Counted from the stretch's first letter, positions 43,412 through 51,306 are shown. The stretch is 64,000 nucleotides of DNA from Paenibacillaceae bacterium (GCA_029256185.1 JAQSYI010000009.1:124001-188000); one strand, 5' to 3'. The notes: generated by a model from the letters alone, not told the origin. Made by a program: numbers and translations.

Positions 43412-43714
43412 TCAGTGATCCCCGTGATTGCCTTTGCCCGGATTGGTTACCGCAAAGCCTTCCTCCGGCGTATAGAAATAATCGACCCGGATGCCGTCCA
43501 AGAGAGGCTCGTTCTTGTCAAGAAGAACGGTGATCCCCTTATCCGTCTCCACTACCGCGTCCGTTTCCTTGGGCGTGTCCAAATCCATGCCATAGTGCGC
43601 GTGATCCCCATGCTTATGAGTCACATACACCCGCAGTCTCAGTTCCTTATTTTCTTCCTTATCCAGCTCTTCCTGGATTTTTTTGGCCGCATTGCGGGAA
43701 ATTTTGCAATTCAT
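43412..43714 (-). CDS. HesB/IscA-like fold protein lacking the cluster cysteines
   Basis: This is a 100-residue protein with an IscA/HesB-like layout: ISRNAAKKIQEEL, LRLRVYVTHKHGDHAHYGMD, then VLLDKNEPLLDGIRVDYFY and EEGFAVTNP. The three cysteines that bind iron-sulfur clusters in IscA are absent; instead there is a His/Asp-rich loop (HKHGDHAH) and a GNHGDH tail that could bind metal. ATG 43714 is 11 bases after AAGGAG. It is the upstream gene of a pair with DUF1450. Assignment is by pattern. Confidence 0.7.
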   Translation of the reverse strand: MNCKISRNAAKKIQEELDKEENKELRLRVYVTHKHGDHAHYGMDLDTPKETDAVVETDKGITVLLDKNEPLLDGIRVDYFYTPEEGFAVTNPGKGNHGDH

Positions 43715-43796
43715 TGTTTTCACATCTCCTTCTTGTACTTGCCATTGTTCATTTCTCATTGTATATGATAAGGGATTTTGGGCGCAAATCAAACTG

Positions 43797-44126
43797 GGGC
43801 AAATCCCCCCTTCCCCCCTTTGCCCAAAGGGGGAACTTGGGCGCTGACGCCCCAAGACCCCGTCAAGGCAGCGGTGGAGTTACCGGGCCGTCGTTGATGA
43901 CAGGCGGGCGGGAGGAGTGCTATGTCCTCAGTAATTACCTGCAGCTGGCTGCAGGTAATTACTGAGGAACCGCTGTATGCTGGTGTTCTTCCGGTACGCG
44001 ACGCCTGTTCTGACTGCTGCTGCGAGTTGTTGAGAGTTACGGATGCGCCGATGAGCCGCGTCACGCTGTGGCGTGAAGCTCTTGTTGCTTTGGGGAGGAT
44101 ACGCGGTGTCTTACGCCCGCTTCCCT
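43797..44126. repeat. Structured intergenic repeat, copy B
   Basis: This is the second copy of the element at 13416-13745, in the same orientation. Shared parts are CCCCCCTTCCCCCCTTT with AAAGGGGG, CTTGGGCGCTGACGCCCCAA continuing to CCCCGTCAAGG, TGGTGTTCTTCCGGTACGCG, TTCTGACTGCTGCTGC, ATGAGCCGC.TCACGC, GCGTGAAGCTCTTG and TACGCCCGCTTCCC. The centre (43925-43968) is a perfect 21-bp inverted repeat with a two-base loop, TCCTCAGTAATTACC... mirrored by ...GGTAATTACTGAGGA, unrelated in sequence to the centre of copy A. It lies between the IscA-like gene and the TPP riboswitch. Confidence 0.85.
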
Positions 44127-44192
44127 CCTGTAAAATAATTTGCCAGCCTTCTGTTTTAGGTGTAGAGTATAGACATAATTTCATAGTGTTGT

Positions 44193-44287
44193 TTCACACT
44201 GGGGGGGCCGTATGGCTGAGACGGGACATTCGTTCCGGACCCTTTGAACCTGATCTGGACAATACCAGCGGAGGGAAGTGGGAACGA
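44193..44287 (+). ncRNA. TPP riboswitch (THI box)
   Basis: Conserved segments occur in order: GGGGGGGCCG, TATGGCTGAGA, GGACCCTTTGAACCTGATCT, AATACCAGCG and GAGGGAAGTGG. Thiamine pyrophosphate binding should stabilise the aptamer and allow the following terminator to form. The thi genes begin about 700 bases downstream. Confidence 0.95.
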
Positions 44288-44327
44288 TCGGCATGGACAC
44301 TTCTCTGGCAAGCATCGCCAATCGGTA

Positions 44328-44362
44328 ATTCCAACTGTTCCCTATATTGGGGAGCAGTTTTT
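44328..44362 (+). terminator. TPP-controlled terminator
   Basis: AACTGTTCCC pairs with GGGGAGCAGTT, followed by TTTTTT, 40 bases after the aptamer. This implies transcription attenuation. Confidence 0.85.
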
Positions 44363-44492
44363 TATTTGCCCAAATACCGGTTTCATTGCTATGAAAAACT
44401 CCCGTCGGAGTATTGGGGTGGAGAAAGAGCAAGCGTCTTAGGCTAACGGACATCAGCGCTCCTATTTGGCAAAAATTCGAGGTTTTAGAATT

Positions 44493-44650
44493 CTAACGGA
44501 CCCAGTTGCTCTTATATGACTCCCTTACCTCTCATCCAGGGGGATTTCGGACTAATAAAGGCTTTCCAGTCCGTTAGCCGCGCCAACCCCTGTCTTTTTC
44601 GCACATAACGCCTCTCAGGTCCGTCAGCCGAGAAGGGTTGGGATTCAGGA
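44493..44650. repeat. Foldback repeat, copy 1 (CTAACGGAC/GTCCGTTAG)
   Basis: CTAACGGAC (44493) and GTCCGTTAG (about 44569) bound a segment similar to 51089-51245. Both continue into AACCCCTGT.TTTT.CGCA and CTCTCAGGTCCGTC. Another CTAACGGAC occurs at 44443. It lies in the leader between the TPP riboswitch and tenI. Confidence 0.75.
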
Positions 44651-44717
44651 ACTGAAAGCGATGCGGGTATCGCGATACAAAGAGCATCCAAAGCATAAGC
44701 ATGCGCTTTCCGCAATG

Positions 44718-44840
44718 AAGCTTCCTTCGAGAGCACGCGTCAGGTGCTTTTTGCCAAAAAGCTTCCTTCGCGAGCATGCGTCAGGTGCCTTTTGCCAAAA
44801 AGCTTCCTTCACAAGCATGCGTCAGGTGCTTTTCGTGAGA
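44718..44840. repeat. Three tandem 41-bp repeats in the thi leader
   Basis: Units start at 44718, 44759 and 44800 with AAGCTTCCTTC, followed by GCATGCGTCAGGTGC and TTTTGCCAAA. They are non-coding and precede tenI by about 150 bases. On the minus strand they resemble the pfkA/thiG leader unit. Confidence 0.8.
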
Positions 44841-44986
44841 ATTTGCTCCCCTTCCTCGGAATTACATACTTTCCGATCCTTCAAGGATAACCGCCTGAAG
44901 GTGCCCTTTAACGTCGTATGTTTACTTAAGAAATCGAACAATCATCCATGCTCACATTCTGGCGGTTTAAAAAAAGGAGCTCACCC

Positions 44987-45646
44987 ATGTCAACTACCGA
45001 AATTCATCTTATCTCAGGCCCGTTGGACAATGGCCATTTCCTTGCTGTCGCCTCCCGTGTTCATCATTTGTTGGATTACATCCATCTCCGGGACAAGGAC
45101 GCCACAGCAGGAAGGCTCGTCCAGCTTGCGGAATCCCTGCTTGACCGGGGTGTTCCCGCCCCCAAGCTGATTATCAACGACCGGGTGGACGCAGCCCTCT
45201 GTGCCGGCGCTGGCGGCGTACAACTGGCTTGGCATAGTCTCCGCCCAGGCCCTGTCAAATCCCGGTGGCCCGATCTGCGCGTAGGCTGCTCGGTCCATTC
45301 AGCGCAAGAGGCGGAGGAGGCTTTTGCCCAGGGAGCGGATTACGTGCTGTTCGGCCACATATACCCTTCTTCCAGCAAGCCGGGTCTGCCGGGACGGGGC
45401 CTTGGCGCATTGCAGGAAACGGTCAGCCGCAGCTGCGGTCCGGTAATCGCCTTGGGAGGAATTCTCCCCGGCCATGTGCCTGCCATCCTGCGCCAGGGAG
45501 CCGCCGGATTCGCGGTACTGTCCGGCATCGGCAGCGCCAGCGACCCGGTTGCGGCGGCCTGGAGCTACCGCAGAGCCGCCGGACGGTCTGCTCTGGGCCC
45601 GCATGGGGAGAACGCAGATGATCCAAACAGGCCTGCGCCGGAATGA
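44987..45646 (+). CDS. tenI: Thiazole tautomerase / thiamine phosphate synthase family protein
   Basis: This is a 219-residue TIM-barrel protein of the ThiE/TenI family. It has YIHLRDKDATAGRLVQLAES, LIINDRVDAALCAGAGGVQL, VGCSVHSAQEAEEAFAQGAD, YVLFGHIYPSSSKPGLPGRG and VIALGGILP. The His in FGHIYP and placement ahead of thiS-thiG favour TenI, which aromatises the ThiG product, over true thiamine phosphate synthase. AAAAAGGAG lies about eight bases before the ATG. It is the first gene of the thi operon under the TPP riboswitch, though far from it. Confidence 0.88.
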   Translation: MSTTEIHLISGPLDNGHFLAVASRVHHLLDYIHLRDKDATAGRLVQLAESLLDRGVPAPKLIINDRVDAALCAGAGGVQLAWHSLRPGPVKSRWPDLRVGCSVHSAQEAEEAFAQGADYVLFGHIYPSSSKPGLPGRGLGALQETVSRSCGPVIALGGILPGHVPAILRQGAAGFAVLSGIGSASDPVAAAWSYRRAAGRSALGPHGENADDPNRPAPE

Positions 45647-45697
45647 TGCCATCCTGGTTCACGGCCGCAGCAGCATATTTTGAAGGAGGTGAATCTG

Positions 45698-45901
45698 ATG
45701 AAGCTTGAGATTAACGGCCAGTCCGCTATACTTCCGGATCATTGCGCTACGGTTGGCGATTTGTTGAACCAACCGGAGTGGAAGGGGCGCATGCTCATTG
45801 TGGAGCATAACGGCAAAGTGCTGTTTCATGAAAATGTTGCCTTCACCCTGTTAAGTGAAGGGGACCGGATTGAGCTGATCCACGTGGTCGGCGGGGGATA
45901 G
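45698..45901 (+). CDS. thiS: Sulfur carrier protein ThiS
   Basis: This is a 67-residue ubiquitin-fold carrier that delivers sulfur as a C-terminal thiocarboxylate to ThiG. It begins MKLEINGQSAILP and ends IELIHVVGGG, giving the required Gly-Gly terminus, here with three glycines. AAGGAGGTGA precedes the ATG. The activating enzyme ThiF is not in this operon. Confidence 0.95.
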   Translation: MKLEINGQSAILPDHCATVGDLLNQPEWKGRMLIVEHNGKVLFHENVAFTLLSEGDRIELIHVVGGG

Positions 45902-45949
45902 TCATGCAAATGCGGGCGAGGCGTTACTACGAGAGACGAAAACCGGAGG

Positions 45950-46047
45950 AACCCTCAACTCAAAACTAAGCTGATCCTTACGATGCCAGTTTTTCTTCAC
46001 GCTGCTGCGCTTCGCTGTAAGCGAAAAACTTTTAGGAGGCAAAAAAT
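45950..46047 (+). repeat. Leader repeat unit upstream of thiG
   Basis: AACTCAAAACTAAGCTGATC leads into CTTACGATGCCAGTTTTTC and ends AAAAACTTTTAGGAGG at the thiG ribosome site. Roughly 30 of 39 positions match the pfkA leader unit. A GCGCTTCGCTGTAAGC segment follows. Confidence 0.75.
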
Positions 46048-46815
46048 ATGCATGACTTTTTTCGGCTTGGCGGCAAGGAACTGTCCAGCCGGCTGTTTAT
46101 CGGCACGGGGAAATACAGCCGCAATTCCCTTATACCCGAGGTTGTCGCAAGCTCGGGAGCCGAGGTGATCACAGTAGCGCTGCGGCGCGTGGACCCGGAA
46201 GCGGGGCAGGATAACATCATCTCCCATATCCCGTCCACTATGACTCTACTGCCCAATACCTCCGGCGCCCGCACGGCCGAAGAGGCAGTGCGGATTGCCA
46301 GACTGGCACGGGCCGCGGGTCTTGGAAATTGGGTGAAGATCGAGGTCATCAACGACCAGAAGTATTTGCTGCCGGATAACCCGGAGACGGTTCGGGCTAC
46401 GGAGATGCTGGCGGCCGAGGGCTTTGTTGTGCTGCCGTACATGAGTCCCGATCTGTCCACAGCGGTACGGCTGCGGGATGCGGGTGCGGCGGCTGTGATG
46501 CCCCTGGGCTCCCCCATCGGAACCAACAGGGGTCTGCGGACCAAGGAGCTGATCGGCATCCTCATCGAAGAGATGAATATCCCTGTGATAGTGGACGCTG
46601 GGATCGGCAGACCCTCCGAAGCAGCGGAAGCCATGGAGATGGGAGCCGCGGCGGTGCTGCTGAATACGGCCATTGCCACCGCCCGTGATCCGTTGGGCAT
46701 GGCCGCCGCATTCCGCGATGCCGTCCGGGCGGGCAGACAGGCGTATCTGTCGGGATTGGGACCGGTTGTGGAGACGGCTGTAGCCTCCTCCCCGCTGACC
46801 GGATTTCTGGAATAG
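46048..46815 (+). CDS. thiG: Thiazole synthase ThiG
   Basis: This 255-residue TIM-barrel enzyme condenses deoxyxylulose 5-phosphate, dehydroglycine and ThiS-bound sulfur to the thiazole ring. Visible motifs are [35 protein letters not shown], the catalytic Lys in [11 protein letters not shown], and [13 protein letters not shown] with [25 protein letters not shown] lies nine bases upstream. The 146-base gap after thiS contains a leader repeat unit. Confidence 0.97.
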   Translation: MHDFFRLGGKELSSRLFIGTGKYSRNSLIPEVVASSGAEVITVALRRVDPEAGQDNIISHIPSTMTLLPNTSGARTAEEAVRIARLARAAGLGNWVKIEVINDQKYLLPDNPETVRATEMLAAEGFVVLPYMSPDLSTAVRLRDAGAAAVMPLGSPIGTNRGLRTKELIGILIEEMNIPVIVDAGIGRPSEAAEAMEMGAAAVLLNTAIATARDPLGMAAAFRDAVRAGRQAYLSGLGPVVETAVASSPLTGFLE

Positions 46816-46825
46816 CAAAAAAACA

Positions 46826-46916
46826 ATCCCCCAAAAGTGACGAGATGCTTCGAATCAGAATCCGGGTACTTTTGGGGGAGCCCTCGAATGAAAATGCCAC
46901 AATCGGGCATTTTCGT
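46826..46916 (+). promoter_or_regulatory. Two stem-loops between thiG and thiH
   Basis: CCCCCAAAAGT (46828-46838) pairs with ACTTTTGGGGG (46868-46878), and GAAAATGCC (46890-46898) pairs with GGGCATTTTC (46905-46914). Neither has a T-run, so they probably set mRNA stability or relative expression of thiH. A similar CCAAAAAGT/ACTTTTGG hairpin lies at 48150-48194 after the operon. Confidence 0.6.
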
Positions 46917-46940
46917 AAAAAAAGGAGAGTGAATCAAACG

Positions 46941-48044
46941 ATGAGTTTTCGCAATGTGCTGGAGCGTTTGGAGAAGCTTCCTTTTCAGGAGTTGTGGGGC
47001 CGGCTGGGAGCGGCAGAAGTGCGCCGCGCCTTGTCCAGACAGCAGTTGGACGAGCAGGATCTGCTTGCTCTGCTTTCTCCGGCCGCCGAACCCTTCCTTG
47101 AAGAAATGGCCCGGCAGGCAAACCGGCTGACCCGCGCCCGCTTCGGGCATACCATGCAGCTGTTCACCCCCATCTACGTGGCGGATTTCTGTGTCAACCG
47201 CTGCACGTATTGCAGCTTCAGCGCCGATTATGACTTTCCCCGGAAGAAGCTGTCCATGGAACAGCTACGGCGCGAGGCAGAGGCAATCGCCGCTACAGGT
47301 CTGCGGCATGTGCTGGTGCTCACAGGAGAATCCCGCCGGGAAACGCCGGTGTCCTACCTGGAGGAGGTCATCAAAACGCTGCGGGAATTCTTCCCGTCCA
47401 TCAGCATCGAGGTATACCCCCTTCATAAGGATGAATACAAGCAGTTGATCCAGGCGGGAGCCGACGGGCTGACTCTGTATCAGGAGGTCTATCACCGGGA
47501 TACGTATTCGGAGCTGCATGTAAAAGGGCCAAAGCGGAATTATATGAACCGTCTGGATGCGCCCGAGCAGGGCTGCCTGGCCGGTTTTAGAACAGTGAAT
47601 ATCGGGGCGCTGCTGGGAATGTATCATTGGCGTCAGGAAGCATTCTTCACCGGAATCCATGCCCGCTATCTGCAGGACCGTTATCCTGAATGCGAAATCA
47701 GCCTGTCCGCCCCCCGCTTCCGACCCTACCTGGGCAGCTTCGACCCGACCAGCCATGTCTCCGACAAGAGCCTGGTCCAGACCATTCTGGCCTACCGGCT
47801 GTTCATGCCCCGCTCCGGTATTACCCTGTCGACCAGGGAGCGTGCAGATCTGCGGGACCGGCTGGTTCATCTGGGCATTACCAAAATGTCCGCAGGGGTA
47901 TCCACCGAGGTCGGCGGCCATACTGTCGGTGGAGGCACGCCCCAATTCGATATTTCCGACGAACGGGGAGTGGAGGAAATTACCCGGATGCTTAGCGGGA
48001 ACGGAATCCAACCTGTCTATAAGGATTGGGAATGTCTGGTGTAA
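46941..48044 (+). CDS. thiH: 2-iminoacetate synthase ThiH (radical SAM)
   Basis: This 367-residue radical SAM enzyme splits tyrosine to dehydroglycine and p-cresol, feeding ThiG. The cluster motif CVNRCTYCSFSADYDFPRKK (CxxxCxxC) is near residue 90, and the C-terminal MSAGVSTEVGGH and QFDISDERGVEEI are family features. ThiH works without oxygen, whereas many Bacillales use the oxygen-dependent ThiO; no thiO is seen here. AAAGGAGAG precedes the ATG. It is the last gene of the operon, with a terminator at 48091. Confidence 0.95.
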   Translation: MSFRNVLERLEKLPFQELWGRLGAAEVRRALSRQQLDEQDLLALLSPAAEPFLEEMARQANRLTRARFGHTMQLFTPIYVADFCVNRCTYCSFSADYDFPRKKLSMEQLRREAEAIAATGLRHVLVLTGESRRETPVSYLEEVIKTLREFFPSISIEVYPLHKDEYKQLIQAGADGLTLYQEVYHRDTYSELHVKGPKRNYMNRLDAPEQGCLAGFRTVNIGALLGMYHWRQEAFFTGIHARYLQDRYPECEISLSAPRFRPYLGSFDPTSHVSDKSLVQTILAYRLFMPRSGITLSTRERADLRDRLVHLGITKMSAGVSTEVGGHTVGGGTPQFDISDERGVEEITRMLSGNGIQPVYKDWECLV

Positions 48045-48090
48045 GCATCCCTGCTGCCTTTTGCCGGGATATACCCTTTCTTAGGTGTTG

Positions 48091-48129
48091 ATCAAGCGCT
48101 CTGATGCGGTCAGAGTGCTTGTTTTTTGT
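48091..48129 (+). terminator. Terminator of the thi operon
   Basis: CAAGCGCTCTGA pairs with TCAGAGTGCTTG (one G-T pair), followed by TTTTTTG. The gap from 48130 to 48434 holds only the 48150-48194 hairpin and no gene I can support. Confidence 0.88.
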
Positions 48130-48434
48130 ACATACGCGATCCGGGGGCACCAAAAAGTATCAGGATTTGCATCAAAGCTTCGCTTTACTTTTGGAGGATG
48201 GTTTTTTGGGGGACGGTCCAACAAGCGGTTGCGATTATGTCCTATATTGTGTATGTTGAGAGCAGTAGAATGATAAGAGCATTATGATGGATGGTGATAG
48301 CTGCTTACCCCAAGTAAAGCTGCTGTCCCGGGGATAGACCGAACGACGTCCTTTGCGGCCGTATGTTTGCCCGGAATTCAAACTGTCATCCACGCTATGC
48401 TCTCTCAAGATTTTCACAAAAAGGAGGCTTCCCC

Positions 48435-48800
48435 ATGTCCCAACCCAAGGCCGCTCCAACAACCCGCAACAGCGCCAACAGCTACGTGCCGAAGCAGCCC
48501 GAGCACATCGAGTGCTCCATTGAGAAAACCTTATGTGTAATTGGCGGAAAATGGGCCTTTCTCGTCATCCGCGAGCTGTTCTGCGGCATCAAACGATTCG
48601 GCGAGCTGCAGCGAAGCATCATCGGCGTCAGTCCCAAGGCCCTGACCGACACGCTGCGCCATCTGGAGGAACATGGAGTGCTGGAGCGCCATGCATTTCC
48701 CACCGTTCCGGTTACAGTGGAATACAAGCTGACTCCCAAAGGAGAGGATCTTCACCGGATTCTGAAGGAAATGAAGCTCTGGGCGGCCAAGTGGACCTGA
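48435..48800 (+). CDS. HxlR family winged-helix regulator
   Basis: This 121-residue regulator has ECSIEKTLCVIGGKWAFLVI, the HxlR opening (a cysteine before the winged helix), then RFGELQRSIIGVSPKALTDT and LRHLEEHGVLERHAFPTVPV, ending EYKLTPKGEDLHRIL. HxlR proteins respond to aldehydes, quinones or redox stress. AAGGAGG precedes the ATG. The likely target is itself or the AI-2E permease gene 250 bases downstream. Confidence 0.9.
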   Translation: MSQPKAAPTTRNSANSYVPKQPEHIECSIEKTLCVIGGKWAFLVIRELFCGIKRFGELQRSIIGVSPKALTDTLRHLEEHGVLERHAFPTVPVTVEYKLTPKGEDLHRILKEMKLWAAKWT

Positions 48801-48916
48801 AGCTTCACAGCGGTTTCTGCGAACTGCCGGTCTCATGAACGGCAGCAATAGTTGGCCTTCCGCCGTTCGTGGCATCACGTGACAATTCCTTACAGATCCA
48901 TTACAATCAAGTGGGA

Positions 48917-49030
48917 TGCTTTCGACGCCGGCTTTTTACGGAAAACTCAGCTTATGCTTTCGACGCCGGCTTTCCTTACGGATTGCTCAGCTTACGCTTT
49001 CGATGCCAGCTTTCCTTGCGGAAAGCTCTG
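48917..49030 (+). repeat. Three tandem 38-40 bp leader repeats upstream of the AI-2E gene
   Basis: Units start at 48917, 48955 and 48995 with (T/C)GCTTTCGA(C/T)GCC(G/A)GCTTT and end in CTCAGCTTA or CTCTGAGGAGG. The last one supplies the ribosome site of the next gene. They are related to the pfkA and thiG leader units. Confidence 0.85.
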
Positions 49031-49050
49031 AGGAGGGACCACACCATTCC

Positions 49051-50151
49051 ATGATTTCCTTTTACAAAAAGTATTACAAAACCGCCTTCGATATCGCGCT
49101 GATGTTTGTCACGGTTTATCTGTTCATGCTGCTGTTCAGCTACCTGTACGGGATTGCCACGCCGATTTTTCTGGCCTTTCTGATCTTTGCGGCAATCGAG
49201 CCCTTGGCCAGATTCCTTAACCGCAGAGGGCTGAAGAAATCCCTTGCTACCGCCATCTCCATGCTGTTATTCATTATGGTCATTCTGGCGGTGATGACGG
49301 GGCTCGGCATTATCTTCGCCTCCCAGATCGGCAATATTCAGAAGCTGATCCCCTCTTCAGTGGGCAACGTGCAGCAGCAAATTATTGAGAACGTAGATTT
49401 TTTCCAGCAAAAATGGGACAACCTCCCTCCCGATCTGGCCGACCGCATCACCGAATACGCTACTAAGGCCGTCGAATACGCCTCCCGTTTTACCACCTGG
49501 CTCCTTGGCTGGCTGTTGGGATGGGTCACTTCCTTCGGCACTTTTCTGGCCAATTTCTTCGTGGGAACCATCCTGGCTTACTTCTTAAGCGTGGAGATTG
49601 ATACCTGGAAGCGGCTTGGCCAAAAGCACACCCCCGATACCTTCAAGAAAGCCTTCACCTTCCTGAAGGAAAATGTGCTGATGGGCATTGTAACCTATTT
49701 GAAGTCCCAGTTAAAGCTGGTTTCCATCAGCGGGATCATTGTTTTTATCGGCTTGATGCTGTTCGGAGTGGGCAACGCTTTTACCGTGGCTTTGCTGTGC
49801 GCCTTCTGCGACTTTCTGCCGCTGCTCGGCATCTCCACGTTCTTTCTGCCATGGATTGCCTATCTGTTCATCGTGGGCAACACGGCGCTGGCGATTAAAA
49901 TTTCCATTCTGACCGCCATTGTTCTGCTAGTCAGACAAATTCTTGAACCCAAAATAACCGGGGATTCCCTGGGAGTGTCCGCCTTTACCATGCTGTGCTT
50001 CATGATCATTTCCTTGTCCCTGTTCGGTGTAGCCGGATTGATTCTGTCCCCGATCCTGATCATCACCATCAAGGCTCTGAATGAGCAGGGCTACCTGAAG
50101 CGCTGGATCCGCAAGCCGGAGGATGAGTATAATCCGGAGTATATTGACTAA
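49051..50151 (+). CDS. AI-2E family transporter (YtvI-like)
   Basis: This 366-residue protein has about eight membrane segments and the AI-2E family layout: LAFLIFAAIEPLARFLNRRG early, a long periplasmic-type loop (residues about 95-150), ILAYFLSVEIDTWKRLGQKH, and VALLCAFCDFLPLLGISTFF with RQILEPKITGDSLGVSAF near the end. Members export AI-2 or act as Na+/H+ antiporters; YtvI is its sporulation-linked relative. The AGGAGG is 14 bases from the ATG, a little long. Leader repeats precede it. Confidence 0.85.
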   Translation: MISFYKKYYKTAFDIALMFVTVYLFMLLFSYLYGIATPIFLAFLIFAAIEPLARFLNRRGLKKSLATAISMLLFIMVILAVMTGLGIIFASQIGNIQKLIPSSVGNVQQQIIENVDFFQQKWDNLPPDLADRITEYATKAVEYASRFTTWLLGWLLGWVTSFGTFLANFFVGTILAYFLSVEIDTWKRLGQKHTPDTFKKAFTFLKENVLMGIVTYLKSQLKLVSISGIIVFIGLMLFGVGNAFTVALLCAFCDFLPLLGISTFFLPWIAYLFIVGNTALAIKISILTAIVLLVRQILEPKITGDSLGVSAFTMLCFMIISLSLFGVAGLILSPILIITIKALNEQGYLKRWIRKPEDEYNPEYID

Positions 50152-50221
50152 CCAAAACATTCACTAAAGAGTGACGGGTTGGCATGGAGGTGCCAGCCTG
50201 ACAGGAGAGGTTGTGATAAGC

Positions 50222-50488
50222 ATGTCTGTAAATTTCAGCTTGTTGAAGCCGGGGGATGTGCTGCAGCTTGCTCCTGCGGACAAGACCCTAAAGCTGTTTT
50301 TGGAGCGGCAGGGCTATTATGTGGGCCAACCTGTCTCTATACTGTCCATCGGAGAGCCTATCCCTTCTTTTAATCCCAGAACGGGCAAAGACGAAATCTA
50401 TCTGAGCATTACGGTCAGCAATGGCGGACGTCCCCTGCAGTTTGACGTCAGGGAATCGGAGGGATATGCCTCTCCTTACTTTTCATAG
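50222..50488 (+). CDS. Small unknown protein, 88 aa
   Basis: I do not recognise this soluble protein. The text FSLLKPGDVLQLAPADKTLK, GYYVGQPVSILSIGEPIPSF and YLSITVSNGGRPLQFDVRES suggests a compact beta-barrel domain. ATG 50222 is 11 bases after GAGAGG. It is followed 16 bases later by a GNAT gene, and the two are probably co-transcribed. Confidence 0.65.
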   Translation: MSVNFSLLKPGDVLQLAPADKTLKLFLERQGYYVGQPVSILSIGEPIPSFNPRTGKDEIYLSITVSNGGRPLQFDVRESEGYASPYFS

Positions 50489-50504
50489 ATTGCGGGGCGA
50501 CAAG

Positions 50505-50969
50505 ATGTTGATCAGAGAATTTACCATGGAGGATTATGTCCAGTCTGTTGAACTGTGGAAGAGCACTCCCGGCGTAGGACTGAGCCGTGCCGATGAGCGG
50601 GATAAGATCTGCGCCTTCCTGTTGCGCAACCCGGGCCTGAGCTTTGTGGCGGCAGATGAGCACGATGCGGTGGCGGGAACTGTGCTTGCCGGCCATGACG
50701 GGCGCCGCGGCTTCCTGTACCATTTGGCCGTCACTCCTGCACACCGGGGTCAAGGCCTCGGGCGGCGCTTGGCGCAAGCCTCACTCGATGCTCTCATGCA
50801 GCAACAGATTGCCAAATGCCATATCCTGGTGCTGGACAGCAACATAGGAGGACAGCATTTCTGGAGCGGGCTGGGCTGGCAGCTGCGGGATAACCTGCTT
50901 ATCTATTCCCGGGATCTGCATGCCCATGGTTCTGATGATGGCAACGGGAGCTGTTCTTGCTCCTGCTGA
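50505..50969 (+). CDS. GNAT family N-acetyltransferase
   Basis: This 154-residue acetyl-CoA-dependent transferase starts MLIREFTMEDYVQSVELWKS and has YHLAVTPAHRGQGLGRRLAQ (motif A, RGQGLG) and LVLDSNIGGQHFWSGLGWQL (motif B). It ends in an unusual GSCSCSC tail, where three cysteines alternate with serine and could bind metal or form disulfides. The acceptor is unknown. GCGGGG precedes the ATG. Confidence 0.88.
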   Translation: MLIREFTMEDYVQSVELWKSTPGVGLSRADERDKICAFLLRNPGLSFVAADEHDAVAGTVLAGHDGRRGFLYHLAVTPAHRGQGLGRRLAQASLDALMQQQIAKCHILVLDSNIGGQHFWSGLGWQLRDNLLIYSRDLHAHGSDDGNGSCSCSC

Positions 50970-51088
50970 CTTTCCCCGCATTTTTTGGGAATGAGCTCCT
51001 CTTCCCCGGATTTACAAACTTTCTGGCTTTTGAGAAAGGGCTCCTATCGGAGTATTTCCGTGAAGAAGAACCATTGCCTTAAGCCGGC

Positions 51089-51245
51089 AACGGACACAGC
51101 CGCTCTTATTTGGTTCCCTTGCCCCCCATTTAGCGGGTTTGCGGCACAATAAGATCTCTCGTGTCCGTTAGCCATACTAACCCCTGTTTTTCCCGCAAAT
51201 ATCGTCTCTCAGGTCCGTCCTCGGAAGGTAGGTTGGAGTTCAAGG
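51089..51245. repeat. Foldback repeat, copy 2
   Basis: This segment is similar to 44495-44650 over about 155 bases: AACGGACACAGCCGCTCTTA, then GTCCGTTAGCC, ACTAACCCCTGTTTTTCCCG and CTCTCAGGTCCGTC. Further similarity upstream (GCTCC.CTTCC.CGGA.TTACA at about 50993 and 44847) suggests a larger mosaic. The gap 50970-51264 has no gene. Confidence 0.75.
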
Positions 51246-51264
51246 CGGCTTCTGCATTTACTGG

Positions 51265-51294
51265 TTGACATACTGCCCGGCCTGCTACTATAAT
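51265..51294 (+). promoter_or_regulatory. Promoter of the marR-MMPL operon
   Basis: TTGACA (51265-51270) and TATAAT (51289-51294), both perfect consensus, are 18 bases apart. It implies a strong promoter held down by a repressor. Confidence 0.9.
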
Positions 51295-51306
51295 TCCACT
51301 ATTGAA

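Noticed and set aside
46032..47150. 372-codon leftward frame opposite thiG and thiH
   Set aside because: It spans two well-supported genes and the hairpin region between them; typical shadow frame.
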